From an uncultured Eubacterium sp. (GTDB lineage Bacteria; Bacillota; Clostridia; Lachnospirales; Lachnospiraceae): a stretch of 64,000 nt of DNA. The stretch's first letter is position 1, and every line of letters begins with the position of its first letter. The position numbers and the translations under genes are program-made. The notes beneath the pieces are model-generated. The model was not told where the DNA came from. It made no database searches and saw nothing but the letters and a program-made list of their open reading frames with translations. Shown one piece after another: positions 1 to 10,118 of the stretch. The stretch is taken from NCBI GenBank assembly GCA_958446835.1, contig CAUCXT010000012.1:9482-73481 (forward strand), given 5' to 3'.

Positions 1-1
1 G

Positions 2-1579
2 ATAACACAGCTTCGTGCACTCACCGGAAAGAAATCCGACAAGGAGACAGTGCTTCTTACAATGAGGGATCAGCTTGATGACCTTATAAAAGATGGAGAT
101 TACTTCGTAAGAGTTATCGGTACCTTCAAGATAAATGTGAGAGCCTGCGGAAACTGGGTAACACAGGTTATAGACCAGCCACTTGCAATAGACAGAATCA
201 ATATCTATTCACCGGATGTAAAGCCTGAATATGAAAATACCTCATTTTTCAGCAAGGCAGGCTATGAGTGCAGCAGATTATTCTATTCATTTGTTATAGA
301 TTACAACCAGATCGGTAATGTTGCCGAGGACGGTGGAGACAGCCCGACAATAACACTCTGGATTGGTTCCGGACGTGATCAGGCGAATGTAATCAAGGCA
401 ATGATTGATGAAAGCTTTACCAATGAGTACGGCGTCAATGTAAATGTACAGCTCGTCGACATGTCGACACTCCTAAGAGCAGAGCTTGCGGGAGAAGGCC
501 CTGATGTGGCGATACAGGTTGCCAACACATCGGGAATTGCCGGAGCGGTTCTAAACACCGGAAATGATACACCGGTCAACTACGGTATAAGAAATGCGGT
601 GCTTGATTTAAGCCAGTTTTCAGACCTTGACGAAGTACTTGAGCGTTTCCCGGATGCGGCTATGACGGCATTCACGTTTGACGGCGCAACTTATGCACTT
701 CCGGAGACAATAACATTCCCTGTAATGTTCTACAGAAAGGATATTTTAGCAGAGTTAGGGCTTGATATTCCTGAGACATGGGCGGATGTAAAGGTTGCCA
801 TGACGGTACTTGCAAAGAACCAGATGGAGTTCGGAATGCTTCCTAGCGAGCAGATATTTGCAATGCTTCTCTACCAGAATGGCGGAGAATATTATACGGA
901 AGATGGAAGCAGATCGCTTCTTGATTCGGATATAGCGGTAAACACCTTCAAGGAATACTGTGAATACTACACAGATTTCAAGATTGACAAGGAGACGAGC
1001 GTTGAGGAGCGTTTCCGTACAGGTGAGTGTCCGATTGTAATAGCGGATTACACAACCTACAACAATCTGGTTGTATCCGCACCGGATATTGCGGGACTCT
1101 GGGATTTTGTTCCGGTTCCGGGAACACCAAAGGAGGACGGAAGCATAGACAGAAGCACAGGCTGTACAGGTCTTGCAAGTATCATTATGGCGGACACGGA
1201 GTATCCTGATGCATGCTGGCAGTTCTTAAAGTGGTGGACCAGCGCGGATGTCCAGACACAGTACGGCAGAGAGATGGAGAGCCTTATGGGCTCTGCGGCG
1301 AGAGTTCCTACAGCGAACCTTGAAGCGTTCGCTAACATGCCATGGCCGGTTGATGACTACAAAGCACTTTTAGAGGCATTCGGATATGTCAAGGGAATAC
1401 CTCAGGTTCCGGGCGGTTACTACTCATGGCGTAATGTGAACAATGCATTCTACACAGTTACAACAGAGACCGATACAGCTTCACCTAGAGAGGAGCTCAT
1501 GGATAAGGTTATCTACATCAACGCGGAGATAAATTACAAGCGTGAGGAGCTTGGACTTCCGGTTGATGGGCAGGAATAG
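2..1579 (+). CDS. Extracellular sugar-binding protein of an ABC importer, 5' end outside window
   Basis: The reading frame is open to the first bases of the window (no in-frame stop before the GTG at 50), so the true start lies upstream. From about the point reading SPTITLWIGSG, the chain has the pattern of a cluster-B extracellular solute-binding protein: a DVAIQ..N segment, YALPET-like hinge, MFYRKD, and the C-terminal W.FLKWW / YYSWRNVNNAF segments seen in oligosaccharide-binding proteins. The roughly 110 residues before that are not part of the usual fold and belong to an extra N-terminal domain I do not recognise. It should capture an oligosaccharide outside the membrane and deliver it to the two permeases that follow 16 bp downstream. 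Substrate is not visible from the sequence; the GH130/GH5 genes further down suggest a plant beta-glycan. Confidence is high for class, low for substrate. Confidence 0.85.
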   Translation: MTQLRALTGKKSDKETVLLTMRDQLDDLIKDGDYFVRVIGTFKINVRACGNWVTQVIDQPLAIDRINIYSPDVKPEYENTSFFSKAGYECSRLFYSFVIDYNQIGNVAEDGGDSPTITLWIGSGRDQANVIKAMIDESFTNEYGVNVNVQLVDMSTLLRAELAGEGPDVAIQVANTSGIAGAVLNTGNDTPVNYGIRNAVLDLSQFSDLDEVLERFPDAAMTAFTFDGATYALPETITFPVMFYRKDILAELGLDIPETWADVKVAMTVLAKNQMEFGMLPSEQIFAMLLYQNGGEYYTEDGSRSLLDSDIAVNTFKEYCEYYTDFKIDKETSVEERFRTGECPIVIADYTTYNNLVVSAPDIAGLWDFVPVPGTPKEDGSIDRSTGCTGLASIIMADTEYPDACWQFLKWWTSADVQTQYGREMESLMGSAARVPTANLEAFANMPWPVDDYKALLEAFGYVKGIPQVPGGYYSWRNVNNAFYTVTTETDTASPREELMDKVIYINAEINYKREELGLPVDGQE

Positions 1580-1595
1580 GAAAGGAGGAAGATAA

Positions 1596-2543
1596 ATGGC
1601 ACAGAGTACAGCAAAAGCAGTATCTACCGACGAGCTGGCATTCAAGCAGCGAAAGCTCAGCTACAGGCTGAAAAAGAGCAGAGTCTCTTATGTGATGATG
1701 GCACCGTATTTTATATTATTTTTCCTCTTTACGGTACTGCCGGTGGTTATATCGATAGCATTCAGTTTTACATATTTTAATATGCTTGAGCCTCCTACCT
1801 TCGTAGGCTGGAAGAATTACATCAAGCTTTTCCTTGAGGATGATATTTTCCTTATATCACTTAAAAATACCCTTATCTTTGCGGTAATAACAGGACCGGT
1901 CAGCTATATACTCTGCCTCCTGTTCGCATGGATAATAAATGAGTTTTCAGGAAAGTTAAGAGCGTTCCTCACACTCATCTTCTACGCACCGAGTATCTGC
2001 GGTAACGCCTACATGGTATGGAACCTCATCCTCACAGGCGACAGATACGGATATTTAAACGGTATACTTTTAAAGCTTGGAATAATAGACGAAGCAATCC
2101 TCTGGATGAAGACAGAAAAGTATGTCCTTCCGGTACTCATAGTGGTTCAGCTGTGGCTGTCACTTGGAACAGGATTCCTTTCATTCATAGCAGGTCTTCA
2201 GACAGTTGATAAGAGCCTCTATGAGGCGGCTGCACTTGACGGAGTTAAGAACCGTTGGCAGGAGTTATGGTATGTAACACTTCCTTCCATGAAGCCTCAG
2301 CTCATGTTCGGTGCGGTAATGCAGATAACACAGTCCTTCGCGGTAGCTGATATATCGATACAGCTTGCTGGAAACCCTTCTGTAAACTATGCAGGAGCGA
2401 CTGTGGTAACACATCTTCTCGACTATGGTTCGGGAGGACGAATGGAGATGGGTTACGCGTCGGCTATAGCGACAGTGCTTTTCCTTCTCATGATTGGAAC
2501 CAATAAGCTTGTACAGCGTCTGTTAAGGAGGGTTGGTCAATGA
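1596..2543 (+). CDS. Sugar ABC transporter permease (MalF/LplB type)
   Basis: A 315-residue membrane protein with a basic N-terminus followed by six hydrophobic segments. The cytoplasmic EAA loop, read as EAAALDGVKN near residues 211-220 and followed by LPSMKPQ, is the contact site for a transporter ATPase. This is the first of the two permeases for the binding protein upstream. The start follows AAAGGAGG at good spacing. Its stop overlaps the next ATG (ATGA), which points to coupled translation. No ATPase gene is present in the region, so the system probably borrows a shared MsmK-like ATPase encoded elsewhere, as is common in Firmicutes oligosaccharide importers. Confidence 0.93.
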   Translation: MAQSTAKAVSTDELAFKQRKLSYRLKKSRVSYVMMAPYFILFFLFTVLPVVISIAFSFTYFNMLEPPTFVGWKNYIKLFLEDDIFLISLKNTLIFAVITGPVSYILCLLFAWIINEFSGKLRAFLTLIFYAPSICGNAYMVWNLILTGDRYGYLNGILLKLGIIDEAILWMKTEKYVLPVLIVVQLWLSLGTGFLSFIAGLQTVDKSLYEAAALDGVKNRWQELWYVTLPSMKPQLMFGAVMQITQSFAVADISIQLAGNPSVNYAGATVVTHLLDYGSGGRMEMGYASAIATVLFLLMIGTNKLVQRLLRRVGQ

Positions 2544-3433
2544 GTAAGGAGAATAAGACAAAGAAGAAACTGTTTAAGAGAAAACCAAGGGAGAAGAAGC
2601 TCAACCGTTCAATGGCGGGAAATACACTTCTGTTCGTGATAATGTTCATCTGTGGTGTGTTCATGGCACTTCCGCTTGTAATGATCATCAACAATGCGTT
2701 AAAGCCACTGGATGAGATATATCAGTTCCCTCCTAAGATTTTTGTAAGAAACCCTACACTTGAGAACTTCTCAGACCTGTTCGTGCTTATGAACAGCTCA
2801 TGGGTGCCATTCTCAAGATACATATTAAACACAATCATTATTACCGGCGGTGGAATGGTTGGACACGTACTGTGTGCCTCACTTGCAGCGTATCCGCTTG
2901 CAAAGCATAACTTTCCGGGTAAGAACATTCTCTTCGGAATGGTAGTGCTCTCCATGATGTTTTCATGGACGGTAACACAGATACCTCAGTACTTAATCAT
3001 AAGCTGGCTGCATATCAATAACACTTATGCAGCACTTATCCTTCCTGCATGTTCCTTTGGTATGGGACTTTACCTTATGAAGCAGTTCATGGAACAGCTT
3101 CCAGATTCACTGATGGAGTCGGCAAGACTTGACGGAGCAAGTGAGTGGAGAGTCTTCTGGTCGATAGTGATGCCGAATGTTAAGCCGGCATGGCTCACAC
3201 TTGCGATATTCCAGTTCCAGCAGATGTGGGGAAACACAGGAAGCTTATTCTTAAGAAATGAGGAGCTTAAGCCGTTACAGTATGCATTACAGCAGATTAC
3301 GGCAGGTGGTACGGCAAGAGCCGGAGCGGCTGCGGCAGTAACATTCATAATAGCGGCAGTACCTATAATATTCTTCCTGATTTGTCAGAGCAACGTCCTT
3401 GAGACGATGACAACATCAGGAATGAAGGACTGA
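2540..3433 (+). CDS. Carbohydrate ABC transporter permease (MalG type)
   Basis: A 297-residue inner-membrane permease with a basic N-terminus and six hydrophobic segments. The EAA loop reads ESARLDGAS from about residue 193 and is followed by a VMPNVKP segment, typical of the MalG half of sugar importers. The ATG overlaps the stop of the preceding permease by four bases and has GGAGGG upstream. It should form a heterodimeric channel with its upstream partner. The C-terminus is of the usual kind (VLETMTTSGMKD). Confidence 0.93.
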   Translation: MSKENKTKKKLFKRKPREKKLNRSMAGNTLLFVIMFICGVFMALPLVMIINNALKPLDEIYQFPPKIFVRNPTLENFSDLFVLMNSSWVPFSRYILNTIIITGGGMVGHVLCASLAAYPLAKHNFPGKNILFGMVVLSMMFSWTVTQIPQYLIISWLHINNTYAALILPACSFGMGLYLMKQFMEQLPDSLMESARLDGASEWRVFWSIVMPNVKPAWLTLAIFQFQQMWGNTGSLFLRNEELKPLQYALQQITAGGTARAGAAAAVTFIIAAVPIIFFLICQSNVLETMTTSGMKD

Positions 3434-3446
3434 TAGGAGGGTGAGC

Positions 3447-4943
3447 ATGGGAAATAAATTTTTACATAGTCTTAGCAAGCTCACAGCCCTTCTCTCAGTG
3501 TTCGTGCTGGTGGGTATGAGCTTTACGGCAAGAGTAGCGGCGGCTGATGAGCCGTATGACACCTACAATTATGATGACAGGGAAGACTTGGTATATACGC
3601 CTTCAGCGTATGAACCGATACGCTCCATAGCAGGAAAGAGCCTCACCTACAAGGGGGAGAGCATAGGAAGCTTCGTGACACCTCAGGATATCTGCTATTC
3701 GGATGACGGAAACCTCTATGTGGCAGATACAGGAAATAACAGAATTGTGGTGCTCAACAATGATATGACGGAGGTCGTAAATATCATTGACAGCTTCGAT
3801 AACAACGGAGCAAAGGATGGTTTCAAATCACCTTACGGTGTGTGCATATCCGAGAACGGACAGCTCTATGTCGCAGATTCTCAGAATCACAGAATAGTGG
3901 TTATGGAAAAGGACGGAACGCTGGTAAGGATAGTGGATAATCCTCAGTCACAGTCGCTTGAAGCAGGATATGTATTCGTACCACTCAAGGTTACAGTCGA
4001 TTACGCGGACAGAATCTACTGTATCGCACAGAACATGTTTGAAGGAATCATGGTATTCGAGACTAACGGAGAATTCTCAGGATTCTTTGGAACAATCGAT
4101 GTAAAGATTACGCTGTGGGAGAAGTTCTGGAAGAGAATAGCGACCAAGGAGGAGCGCTCTAAGCAGCAGCTCTACATTCCTACAGAGTTCACCGGAATAG
4201 ATGTAGACGCGGACGGCTTCATATATGCGACCAACATTGATTCGGCAGGAGTTCAGGCGGTAAGAAGACTTAACCCTAGAGGTGAGGATGTAATCAAGAA
4301 GGGTGAGAACAAGAACGTAGGCGGTGACCTTGCAATAAATGGCCAGTCGCAGTACGCGGGAGCCTCACAGATTACCGACGTTGTGTACAGGGATAAGGGA
4401 ATATACACAGTCCTTGACAGAAAGAGAGGAAGAATATTCACTTATGACCATGAAGGAAATCTTCTCTACATCTTCGGAGGACTCGGAACACAGCTTGGAA
4501 CCTTCAACACACCTGTTGCTATAGAGGTATCCGGCGATAAGCTGGTTGTGCTTGATGCTTACAGAGCGGAGCTTACGGTATTCAATGCGACAGAGTACGG
4601 TTCACTTATAAACGAAGCGATTGCGCTGAGATACGATGGCGATGAGACACTTGCGGTTGAGAAGTGGAGAGAGGTTTTAAGGCTTGATGAAAATAACGAG
4701 CTTGCCAATACCGGTATAGGAAAGGCATATCTTACAGCCGGAGACAACAAGAATGCCATGAAGTATTTGAAGCTTGGAATGGATTCGGATTACTATTCAA
4801 TAGCATTCAGACGTTATCGTAATCAGGTTCTTGCAGACAACTTAAGTTACATTCTCACAGGAATAGCGGTTGTGATAATAGCGATTGTAGTGATAGTGAG
4901 AATAAGAAGCAAAAAGCATGGAAGAGGAGGCGAGAAGGCTTGA
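3447..4943 (+). CDS. Secreted or anchored NHL-repeat beta-propeller protein with TPR and C-terminal membrane segment
   Basis: The protein (498 residues from the ATG at 3447) begins with a signal-like segment ending in ARVAAADEP. It then shows several NHL repeats with the pattern LYVADTGNNRIVVL and LYVADSQNHRIVVM, predicting an extracytoplasmic beta-propeller. Around residues 385-445 a TPR-like stretch (EALRYDGDETLAVEKWREVL...A..GIGKAYL) follows, and near the C-terminus there is one transmembrane helix (YILTGIAVVIIAIVVIVRI) and a basic tail. A GTG six bases upstream (3441) is also in frame but directly abuts the GGAGG ribosome site, so the ATG is preferred. The gene sits between sugar permeases and YIP1/DUF5696 genes, and this set may act in glycan sensing or handling at the surface. 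The exact role is unknown. Confidence 0.8.
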   Translation: MGNKFLHSLSKLTALLSVFVLVGMSFTARVAAADEPYDTYNYDDREDLVYTPSAYEPIRSIAGKSLTYKGESIGSFVTPQDICYSDDGNLYVADTGNNRIVVLNNDMTEVVNIIDSFDNNGAKDGFKSPYGVCISENGQLYVADSQNHRIVVMEKDGTLVRIVDNPQSQSLEAGYVFVPLKVTVDYADRIYCIAQNMFEGIMVFETNGEFSGFFGTIDVKITLWEKFWKRIATKEERSKQQLYIPTEFTGIDVDADGFIYATNIDSAGVQAVRRLNPRGEDVIKKGENKNVGGDLAINGQSQYAGASQITDVVYRDKGIYTVLDRKRGRIFTYDHEGNLLYIFGGLGTQLGTFNTPVAIEVSGDKLVVLDAYRAELTVFNATEYGSLINEAIALRYDGDETLAVEKWREVLRLDENNELANTGIGKAYLTAGDNKNAMKYLKLGMDSDYYSIAFRRYRNQVLADNLSYILTGIAVVIIAIVVIVRIRSKKHGRGGEKA

Positions 4944-5569
4944 AAGAATTATTTTCCAAGGAAAAATGGAGTTATTTCGGATACACCCTGACGCATCCTA
5001 TGGACGGCTTTTACTGGATACGTCACAAGGAATATGGAAGTGTTCCGATAGCAATACTTATGGTTATTCTCTTTTCAATAAGCTTCTCACTCAACAGACT
5101 GTATGCAAGCTTCGTTGTAAATGAGACAGATCCGAGAAGCGTCAACAGCTTAACAGAGCTTGCAGGTGTACTTGCATTATTCCTGTTAGTGTGTGTAGGC
5201 AATTGGTCAATCACCTGCCTTATGGATGGTGAAGGACGTTTTAAGGATATTATTATTGCGGTTGGTTATGGGATTACACCTGCGACAGTGGGATATGTAC
5301 TTGCAACGCTGCTCAGCAGGGTTATAGCAGATAACGAGCAGGCATTCTATGGACTTGTAATCGGAATCGGAATCGCCTATGCGGTAATACTGGTGCTGAT
5401 GGGTATTATGCAGGTTCACAATTACACGCTTGGAAAAACACTTATAACATTGTTCCTTACATTTGTTGCGGTGCTGATAATAATTTTCCTTGCATTGCTG
5501 CTTTTTAATCTGGTAAGTCAGGTATTTACATTCTTTAAGAGTATTTACCTTGAGCTGATATTCCGATGA
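4940..5569 (+). CDS. YIP1-family polytopic membrane protein
   Basis: The 209-residue protein starts at a TTG that overlaps the TGA of the preceding gene and has GGAGGCGAGAAGG upstream. It opens with a conserved-looking amphipathic segment (THPMDGFYWIRHKEYGS) and then has about five transmembrane helices, with the polar loop MDGEGRFKDI and the GYGITPATVGYV segment characteristic of the bacterial YIP1 family. Its function is not established. It is probably made together with the NHL/TPR protein and the DUF5696 protein as one membrane-associated unit. Confidence 0.8.
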   Translation: MKELFSKEKWSYFGYTLTHPMDGFYWIRHKEYGSVPIAILMVILFSISFSLNRLYASFVVNETDPRSVNSLTELAGVLALFLLVCVGNWSITCLMDGEGRFKDIIIAVGYGITPATVGYVLATLLSRVIADNEQAFYGLVIGIGIAYAVILVLMGIMQVHNYTLGKTLITLFLTFVAVLIIIFLALLLFNLVSQVFTFFKSIYLELIFR

Positions 5570-5585
5570 AAGGAAGGTAGGGGCT

Positions 5586-8195
5586 GTGAAGGAAAAAAAG
5601 AAAAAAGTAAAAAGAAAATTAGGGCTCTTACAGAAAATACTTTTCGGAGTATTGGGAGTGGTGTTACTGGCAGTGCTTATATGGTTTATATACTACATGG
5701 TTCACTACTATCTGTATGACGATTATAAGCAGTACTTAAGCGGCTATGAGACAGAGAACGGAACAGAGTTTACGGCACTTAAGGATTCATCAAAGGATGT
5801 CAAGGGGATGGAGCTGGTAGCGGAAAATGATATTTTAAAGCTCTATGCTTCAACAGACAGTGGCGATGTAGCCGTATATGACAAGAGAAGCGGTGTGACG
5901 ACCTACAGCAATCCTGTGAATGCCGATGATGACCCGATTGCAAACAATACCAACAAGAACTATTTAAAGTCACAGTTTGTAATCAACTATTACAACGCAG
6001 CCAAGGCGATGGGAACCTATGATTCCTACAGCATGGCGGTTGCAAGAGGACAGATGCAGGCACAGTCGATAGACAATGGTATAAGATTCATATACAATCT
6101 TGGAGATTTTTCGACTAATACTACAGGAATTGTTCCATTGTATATGTCACAGGATAAGCTTGATGAGATATGCGCCCTTCTTGATGATACCGCTGTTACG
6201 AACATGAGACGTTATTATTCTACAGCGGATTCCGCAACAGGAATGCTTGTATTAAACGGAGTTGCCCAGAAGAACATAAAGACAATAAAGAAGATCACAG
6301 GCTACCTTGAGACGGCAGGCTTTACAGAGGCAGATTATGAGGAGCAGATGGAGCTTGCGGGAGTAGAGGTGGCACTTCCGTTATCATTTACAATTGCACT
6401 TGAGTACAGACTTGCCGATGACGGTATTGAGGTAAGCATTCCGGCTTCTATGATAGAGGAGAACGGAGGAGGAAGTCTTTACAGAATAAGACTTTTGGGA
6501 TATTTCGGTGCGGCAGGAGCAGACGAGGAAGGTTATCTGGTGGTTCCTAACGGTTCAGGCTCTCTCATATATTTCAACAACGGAAAGAGCAATGTTGAGA
6601 ACTACTCACAGTACATATACGATATTGACCCACTCGCAGCAGATTACACACTGCTTGAGAATACCAAGAAGGTAAGGCTTCCGATATGCGGAATATGCAA
6701 GGAAGATTCAAACATACTGATGTCGGTTGAGGACGGAGCGACAACAGCATTCTTCACCGCATCGGTTGCAGGAAGCAACACCAGCTACAATTATGTTAAC
6801 ACAACCTTCGTTGTAAGAGGCTATGACCTTCTTTCAATGTTCGGTTCAACAGGTAATGAAGCGGATCTTCCTCTTCTTGAGAACAATATGTATGACATCA
6901 ACTACAAGGTAAGATACACCTTCCTCGATGATGAGCATACAGGCTATTCAGGAATTGCCAACTATTATAGGGAAAGACTTATAAGGGAAGGCACTCTCAC
7001 GAACAGGACAGCAGCAGGCGATATTCCTTTCTACTACGATATAATCGGTGGAGTAAAGGAGACAGCAAGCTTCGTCGGAATACGTTACCTGAAGGTAATG
7101 GCGATGACAACCTATCAGGAGGCAGCGGATATAGCGCTTGACCTTAAGGATAAGGGAATCGCATATCAGGTAATGAACCTTCAGGGCTGGAGTAACGGTG
7201 GCTATTACGCAGATGTCTATGACAAGATAACCGGTCTTTCAAAGCTCGGAGGAAAGAAGAAACTTGAAGCGCTCAACGATACGATGGAGAGTATCGGCGG
7301 CAGGCTCTATGTGGACGTTCCTTTTCAGGATGTTACATATATAAGCAAGCGCTACAACAGGTCATTTGAAACATCACGTTATTATGGAGCAGGATATGTC
7401 GCAAGATTCGGAGCACATAACCCGGCGAACCTAAGAATTACATCTTCTCTCGGATATGATGAGAATATATATGACCTTATATCTCCTAAGTACTTACAGA
7501 GATATGTGGATGCATTCATTAAGAAATTCAACAAGCTTGATGTAGGCGGCATAGGACTCAGGGATTTAGGTGATGAGGTTCATTCCGATAAGAAGAGAAC
7601 AGAGTTCATCAACAGGGAGGAAGCTCTTGATATTGTCAAAGCACAGCTTGATAAACTCAAAGCCACAGGCAGGAACATCCTCATAAACGGAGGAAATGAT
7701 TACAGCTTCGCTTATGCAACAGATATCATTGATGCACCGATAAGCGACAATGAGTTCAGAATAATAGATGAGGAGATTCCTCTCTATGAGATGATTATTC
7801 ATGGCTACATCGATTATGCGGGAAGTCAGCTCAACTACCATGACTCAGCAGATACTACAGAGATTACGCTCAGAATGATTGAGTACGGTGCTTCTCCAAG
7901 ATATGTGTTCACAAATGAGAGTGCAAGTGAGATGAAGTACACTGCACTTAACAAGTTCTACGCAACCAAGTATGACAACTGGTGCGATGAGGCGGTGAGC
8001 GTATACAATGAAGTCAACGGCGTGTTAAAGTATGTAACCGGTGAGACCGTTGTAAAGCATGAGATAAGGGACAGCGGCGTAAGAGCAGTGACATATTCAA
8101 ACGGTGTTGTTATATATGTAAATTATACAGATTACGATGCTGTGGAGGACGGAATAACGATTCCTGCACACGGATATCAGAGAGGAGGAAAATAA
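5586..8195 (+). CDS. DUF5696-type membrane-anchored large extracytoplasmic protein, glycosidase-like
   Basis: An 869-residue protein with a very basic N-terminus, one transmembrane helix (about residues 15-38) and a long extracytoplasmic part. The first ~330 residues look like a beta-rich domain. The rest has the alternating strand/helix look of a TIM barrel, including GIAYQVMNLQGWSNGG, VGGIGLRDLGDEVHSD and ILINGGNDYSFAYATDIIDAP, with acidic residues that could be catalytic. I assign it to DUF5696 from overall pattern, and catalytic activity is inference. It starts at GTG after GGAAGG, and its TAA overlaps the ATG of the next permease (TAATG). It lies inside the glycan-import operon, so a surface glycosidase or glycan-binding role is plausible. 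Confidence 0.75.
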   Translation: MKEKKKKVKRKLGLLQKILFGVLGVVLLAVLIWFIYYMVHYYLYDDYKQYLSGYETENGTEFTALKDSSKDVKGMELVAENDILKLYASTDSGDVAVYDKRSGVTTYSNPVNADDDPIANNTNKNYLKSQFVINYYNAAKAMGTYDSYSMAVARGQMQAQSIDNGIRFIYNLGDFSTNTTGIVPLYMSQDKLDEICALLDDTAVTNMRRYYSTADSATGMLVLNGVAQKNIKTIKKITGYLETAGFTEADYEEQMELAGVEVALPLSFTIALEYRLADDGIEVSIPASMIEENGGGSLYRIRLLGYFGAAGADEEGYLVVPNGSGSLIYFNNGKSNVENYSQYIYDIDPLAADYTLLENTKKVRLPICGICKEDSNILMSVEDGATTAFFTASVAGSNTSYNYVNTTFVVRGYDLLSMFGSTGNEADLPLLENNMYDINYKVRYTFLDDEHTGYSGIANYYRERLIREGTLTNRTAAGDIPFYYDIIGGVKETASFVGIRYLKVMAMTTYQEAADIALDLKDKGIAYQVMNLQGWSNGGYYADVYDKITGLSKLGGKKKLEALNDTMESIGGRLYVDVPFQDVTYISKRYNRSFETSRYYGAGYVARFGAHNPANLRITSSLGYDENIYDLISPKYLQRYVDAFIKKFNKLDVGGIGLRDLGDEVHSDKKRTEFINREEALDIVKAQLDKLKATGRNILINGGNDYSFAYATDIIDAPISDNEFRIIDEEIPLYEMIIHGYIDYAGSQLNYHDSADTTEITLRMIEYGASPRYVFTNESASEMKYTALNKFYATKYDNWCDEAVSVYNEVNGVLKYVTGETVVKHEIRDSGVRAVTYSNGVVIYVNYTDYDAVEDGITIPAHGYQRGGK

Positions 8196-9109
8196 TGAAG
8201 CGCAGACGTGGTTTATCACTTCTTCAGAAAAGAAATGTAAAGGGCTTTATGTTTATCCTCCCATGGCTGATAGGGTTCATCATATTCTATGCGCGAAGCA
8301 TGATTATGACAGCACAGTTTTCACTGTCAACGATGACAACCTCCGCGGGTGGCGGATATACCCTTGAATGGGCGGGACTAAGCAATTACATCTACGCGTT
8401 CAGGGCACATGGTACATTCAAGCAGGTACTCACAACATCAATACTCAACATGCTTGTGGATGTACCGCTTATAACCTTCTTCAGCTTGTTCATGGCGATT
8501 CTGTTAAACCGCAAGTTCAAGGGAAGAACAATCGTAAGAGCAATCTTCTTCCTGCCGATCATAATGAACGCAGGAGCAATCACCTCGGCGATGGAGCTTG
8601 CAAGAACAATGATGTCCGGTGGTATCTCATCCGGAGCAAGTGAGATATCGGATGCGGCAGCCTCGGGAGTCGATGTTGCATACTTTATCGAACTGTTCAA
8701 GAACCTGGCGATGCCGGATAAGCTCCTTGATTACATAGTGGCGGCGGTTGCAAGAATCAATGATATCATATCTGCCTCAGGTGTGCAGATAATCATATTC
8801 ATAGCAGCGCTCCAGTCCATACCGGGTTCAATGTATGAGGTTGCCAAGATTGAAGGTGCAACGGCTTACGAAACCTTCTGGAAGGTAACATTCCCGATGG
8901 TTATGCCACATATAATTACCAATGTGGTGTACACGGTTGTAGATAACTTCGCGCAGAGCGATGTTGTACAGCTTGCTTATGACACATGTTTTAATGAGAT
9001 CAATTACGGACTCAGTTCCACGATGAGCCTTGTATCAACAGTTATCGTATGTGTGATTCTTGTTCTGGTATGTGGATTCATACAGAAGAGAACCTTCTAC
9101 TATAATTAA
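8195..9109 (+). CDS. Sugar ABC transporter permease (second system)
   Basis: A 304-residue permease with six hydrophobic segments. The first helix is preceded by the motif KGFMFILPWLIGFI, usual for MalF/UgpA-type sugar permeases. An unusual insert rich in Ser/Ala/Gly (SGGISSGASEISDAAASGVD) sits in the middle loop. The EAA loop reads EVAKIEGATAYE from about residue 215. Translation is coupled to the DUF5696 gene by a one-base overlap. Its partner is the following permease, and its probable binding protein is encoded at 12022-13500. Confidence 0.92.
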   Translation: MKRRRGLSLLQKRNVKGFMFILPWLIGFIIFYARSMIMTAQFSLSTMTTSAGGGYTLEWAGLSNYIYAFRAHGTFKQVLTTSILNMLVDVPLITFFSLFMAILLNRKFKGRTIVRAIFFLPIIMNAGAITSAMELARTMMSGGISSGASEISDAAASGVDVAYFIELFKNLAMPDKLLDYIVAAVARINDIISASGVQIIIFIAALQSIPGSMYEVAKIEGATAYETFWKVTFPMVMPHIITNVVYTVVDNFAQSDVVQLAYDTCFNEINYGLSSTMSLVSTVIVCVILVLVCGFIQKRTFYYN

Positions 9110-9126
9110 AGAAAGGAGAGACCGAT

Positions 9127-10089
9127 ATGCAGAAAATCAAAATGGATGCACAGACAAGAAACAGCATAAGCGCAATGCAGAGAAATGTGAAGAAGGGTAT
9201 TCTTGGACTGGCACAGTTTGTGGTTATCGTGGGTATCTGCTATGTAATAATAGCTCCGATACTTGGAATACTGGTAAGCTCCTTCATGTCGGATGGGGAT
9301 GCATACAACCCAATGGTATATATGATACCGACATCCCCGACGCTGCAGAAGTATAAGACGGTAATAGAACGTCTTGACTATTTCCCTACTATGGGAAGAG
9401 ATTTACTCTATACATTGAGCCTTATGATAATTCAGGTTCTTATCTGCTCAATGGTAGGATACGGATTTGCAAGATTCAACTTTCCGTTTAAGAAGCTTCT
9501 GTTCGCGTGTGTGGTTGTTATGATTGTCATTCCGACCAACACAATCATGCTTCCATTGTACATGACCTTCAGAAATTTCAATCCATTCGGTCTTGCTACT
9601 GCAATAAACGGCAAGAGCATTAACCTCTTAGGAACACCGGTGCCAATGTATATTATGACATTCCTAGGGTGTGGACTTCGTTCAGGTCTGTACATATATA
9701 TCTTTAATCAGTTTTTCAGAGGACTGCCAAAGGAAATTGAGGAGGCGGCCTTCGTAGATGGCGCAGGAGTGTGGTATACTTATTTCAGAATCATGCTTAT
9801 GAACGCCATGCCGTCTGTCATCACCGTAGCTGTATTCTCTATGGTATGGCAGTACAATGACACATTTTATGCGAAGTTATTTCTGATTAGCGAGAACATC
9901 GTAATCAGTAAAAAGATTTCTTCCTTGACGGCGGTTATAGCCAACGAGGATAAAATCCTAGATACAACAATCCAGCAGTTGTACCTTGATGCAGGTATCA
10001 TTCTTATCATGGTGCCGATTGTACTGATTTATGTTTTCCTGCAGAGATACTTTATAGAGGGTGTAGAAAGAAGCGGTATTGTAGGATAA
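9127..10089 (+). CDS. Carbohydrate ABC transporter permease (second system)
   Basis: A 320-residue MalG-type permease with six transmembrane helices. The EAA loop reads EEAAFVDGAGVWYTYFRIML from about residue 205. The C-terminus is IEGVERSGIVG, the ending usual in this family. The start follows AAAGGAGAG. It completes the second permease pair of the region; again no ATPase gene is linked. Compared with the first pair it has a longer cytoplasmic N-terminus of about 30 residues. Confidence 0.92.
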   Translation: MQKIKMDAQTRNSISAMQRNVKKGILGLAQFVVIVGICYVIIAPILGILVSSFMSDGDAYNPMVYMIPTSPTLQKYKTVIERLDYFPTMGRDLLYTLSLMIIQVLICSMVGYGFARFNFPFKKLLFACVVVMIVIPTNTIMLPLYMTFRNFNPFGLATAINGKSINLLGTPVPMYIMTFLGCGLRSGLYIYIFNQFFRGLPKEIEEAAFVDGAGVWYTYFRIMLMNAMPSVITVAVFSMVWQYNDTFYAKLFLISENIVISKKISSLTAVIANEDKILDTTIQQLYLDAGIILIMVPIVLIYVFLQRYFIEGVERSGIVG

Positions 10090-10118
10090 CCGCTCACCAC
10101 AAAAAAGGAGGAGAAGGC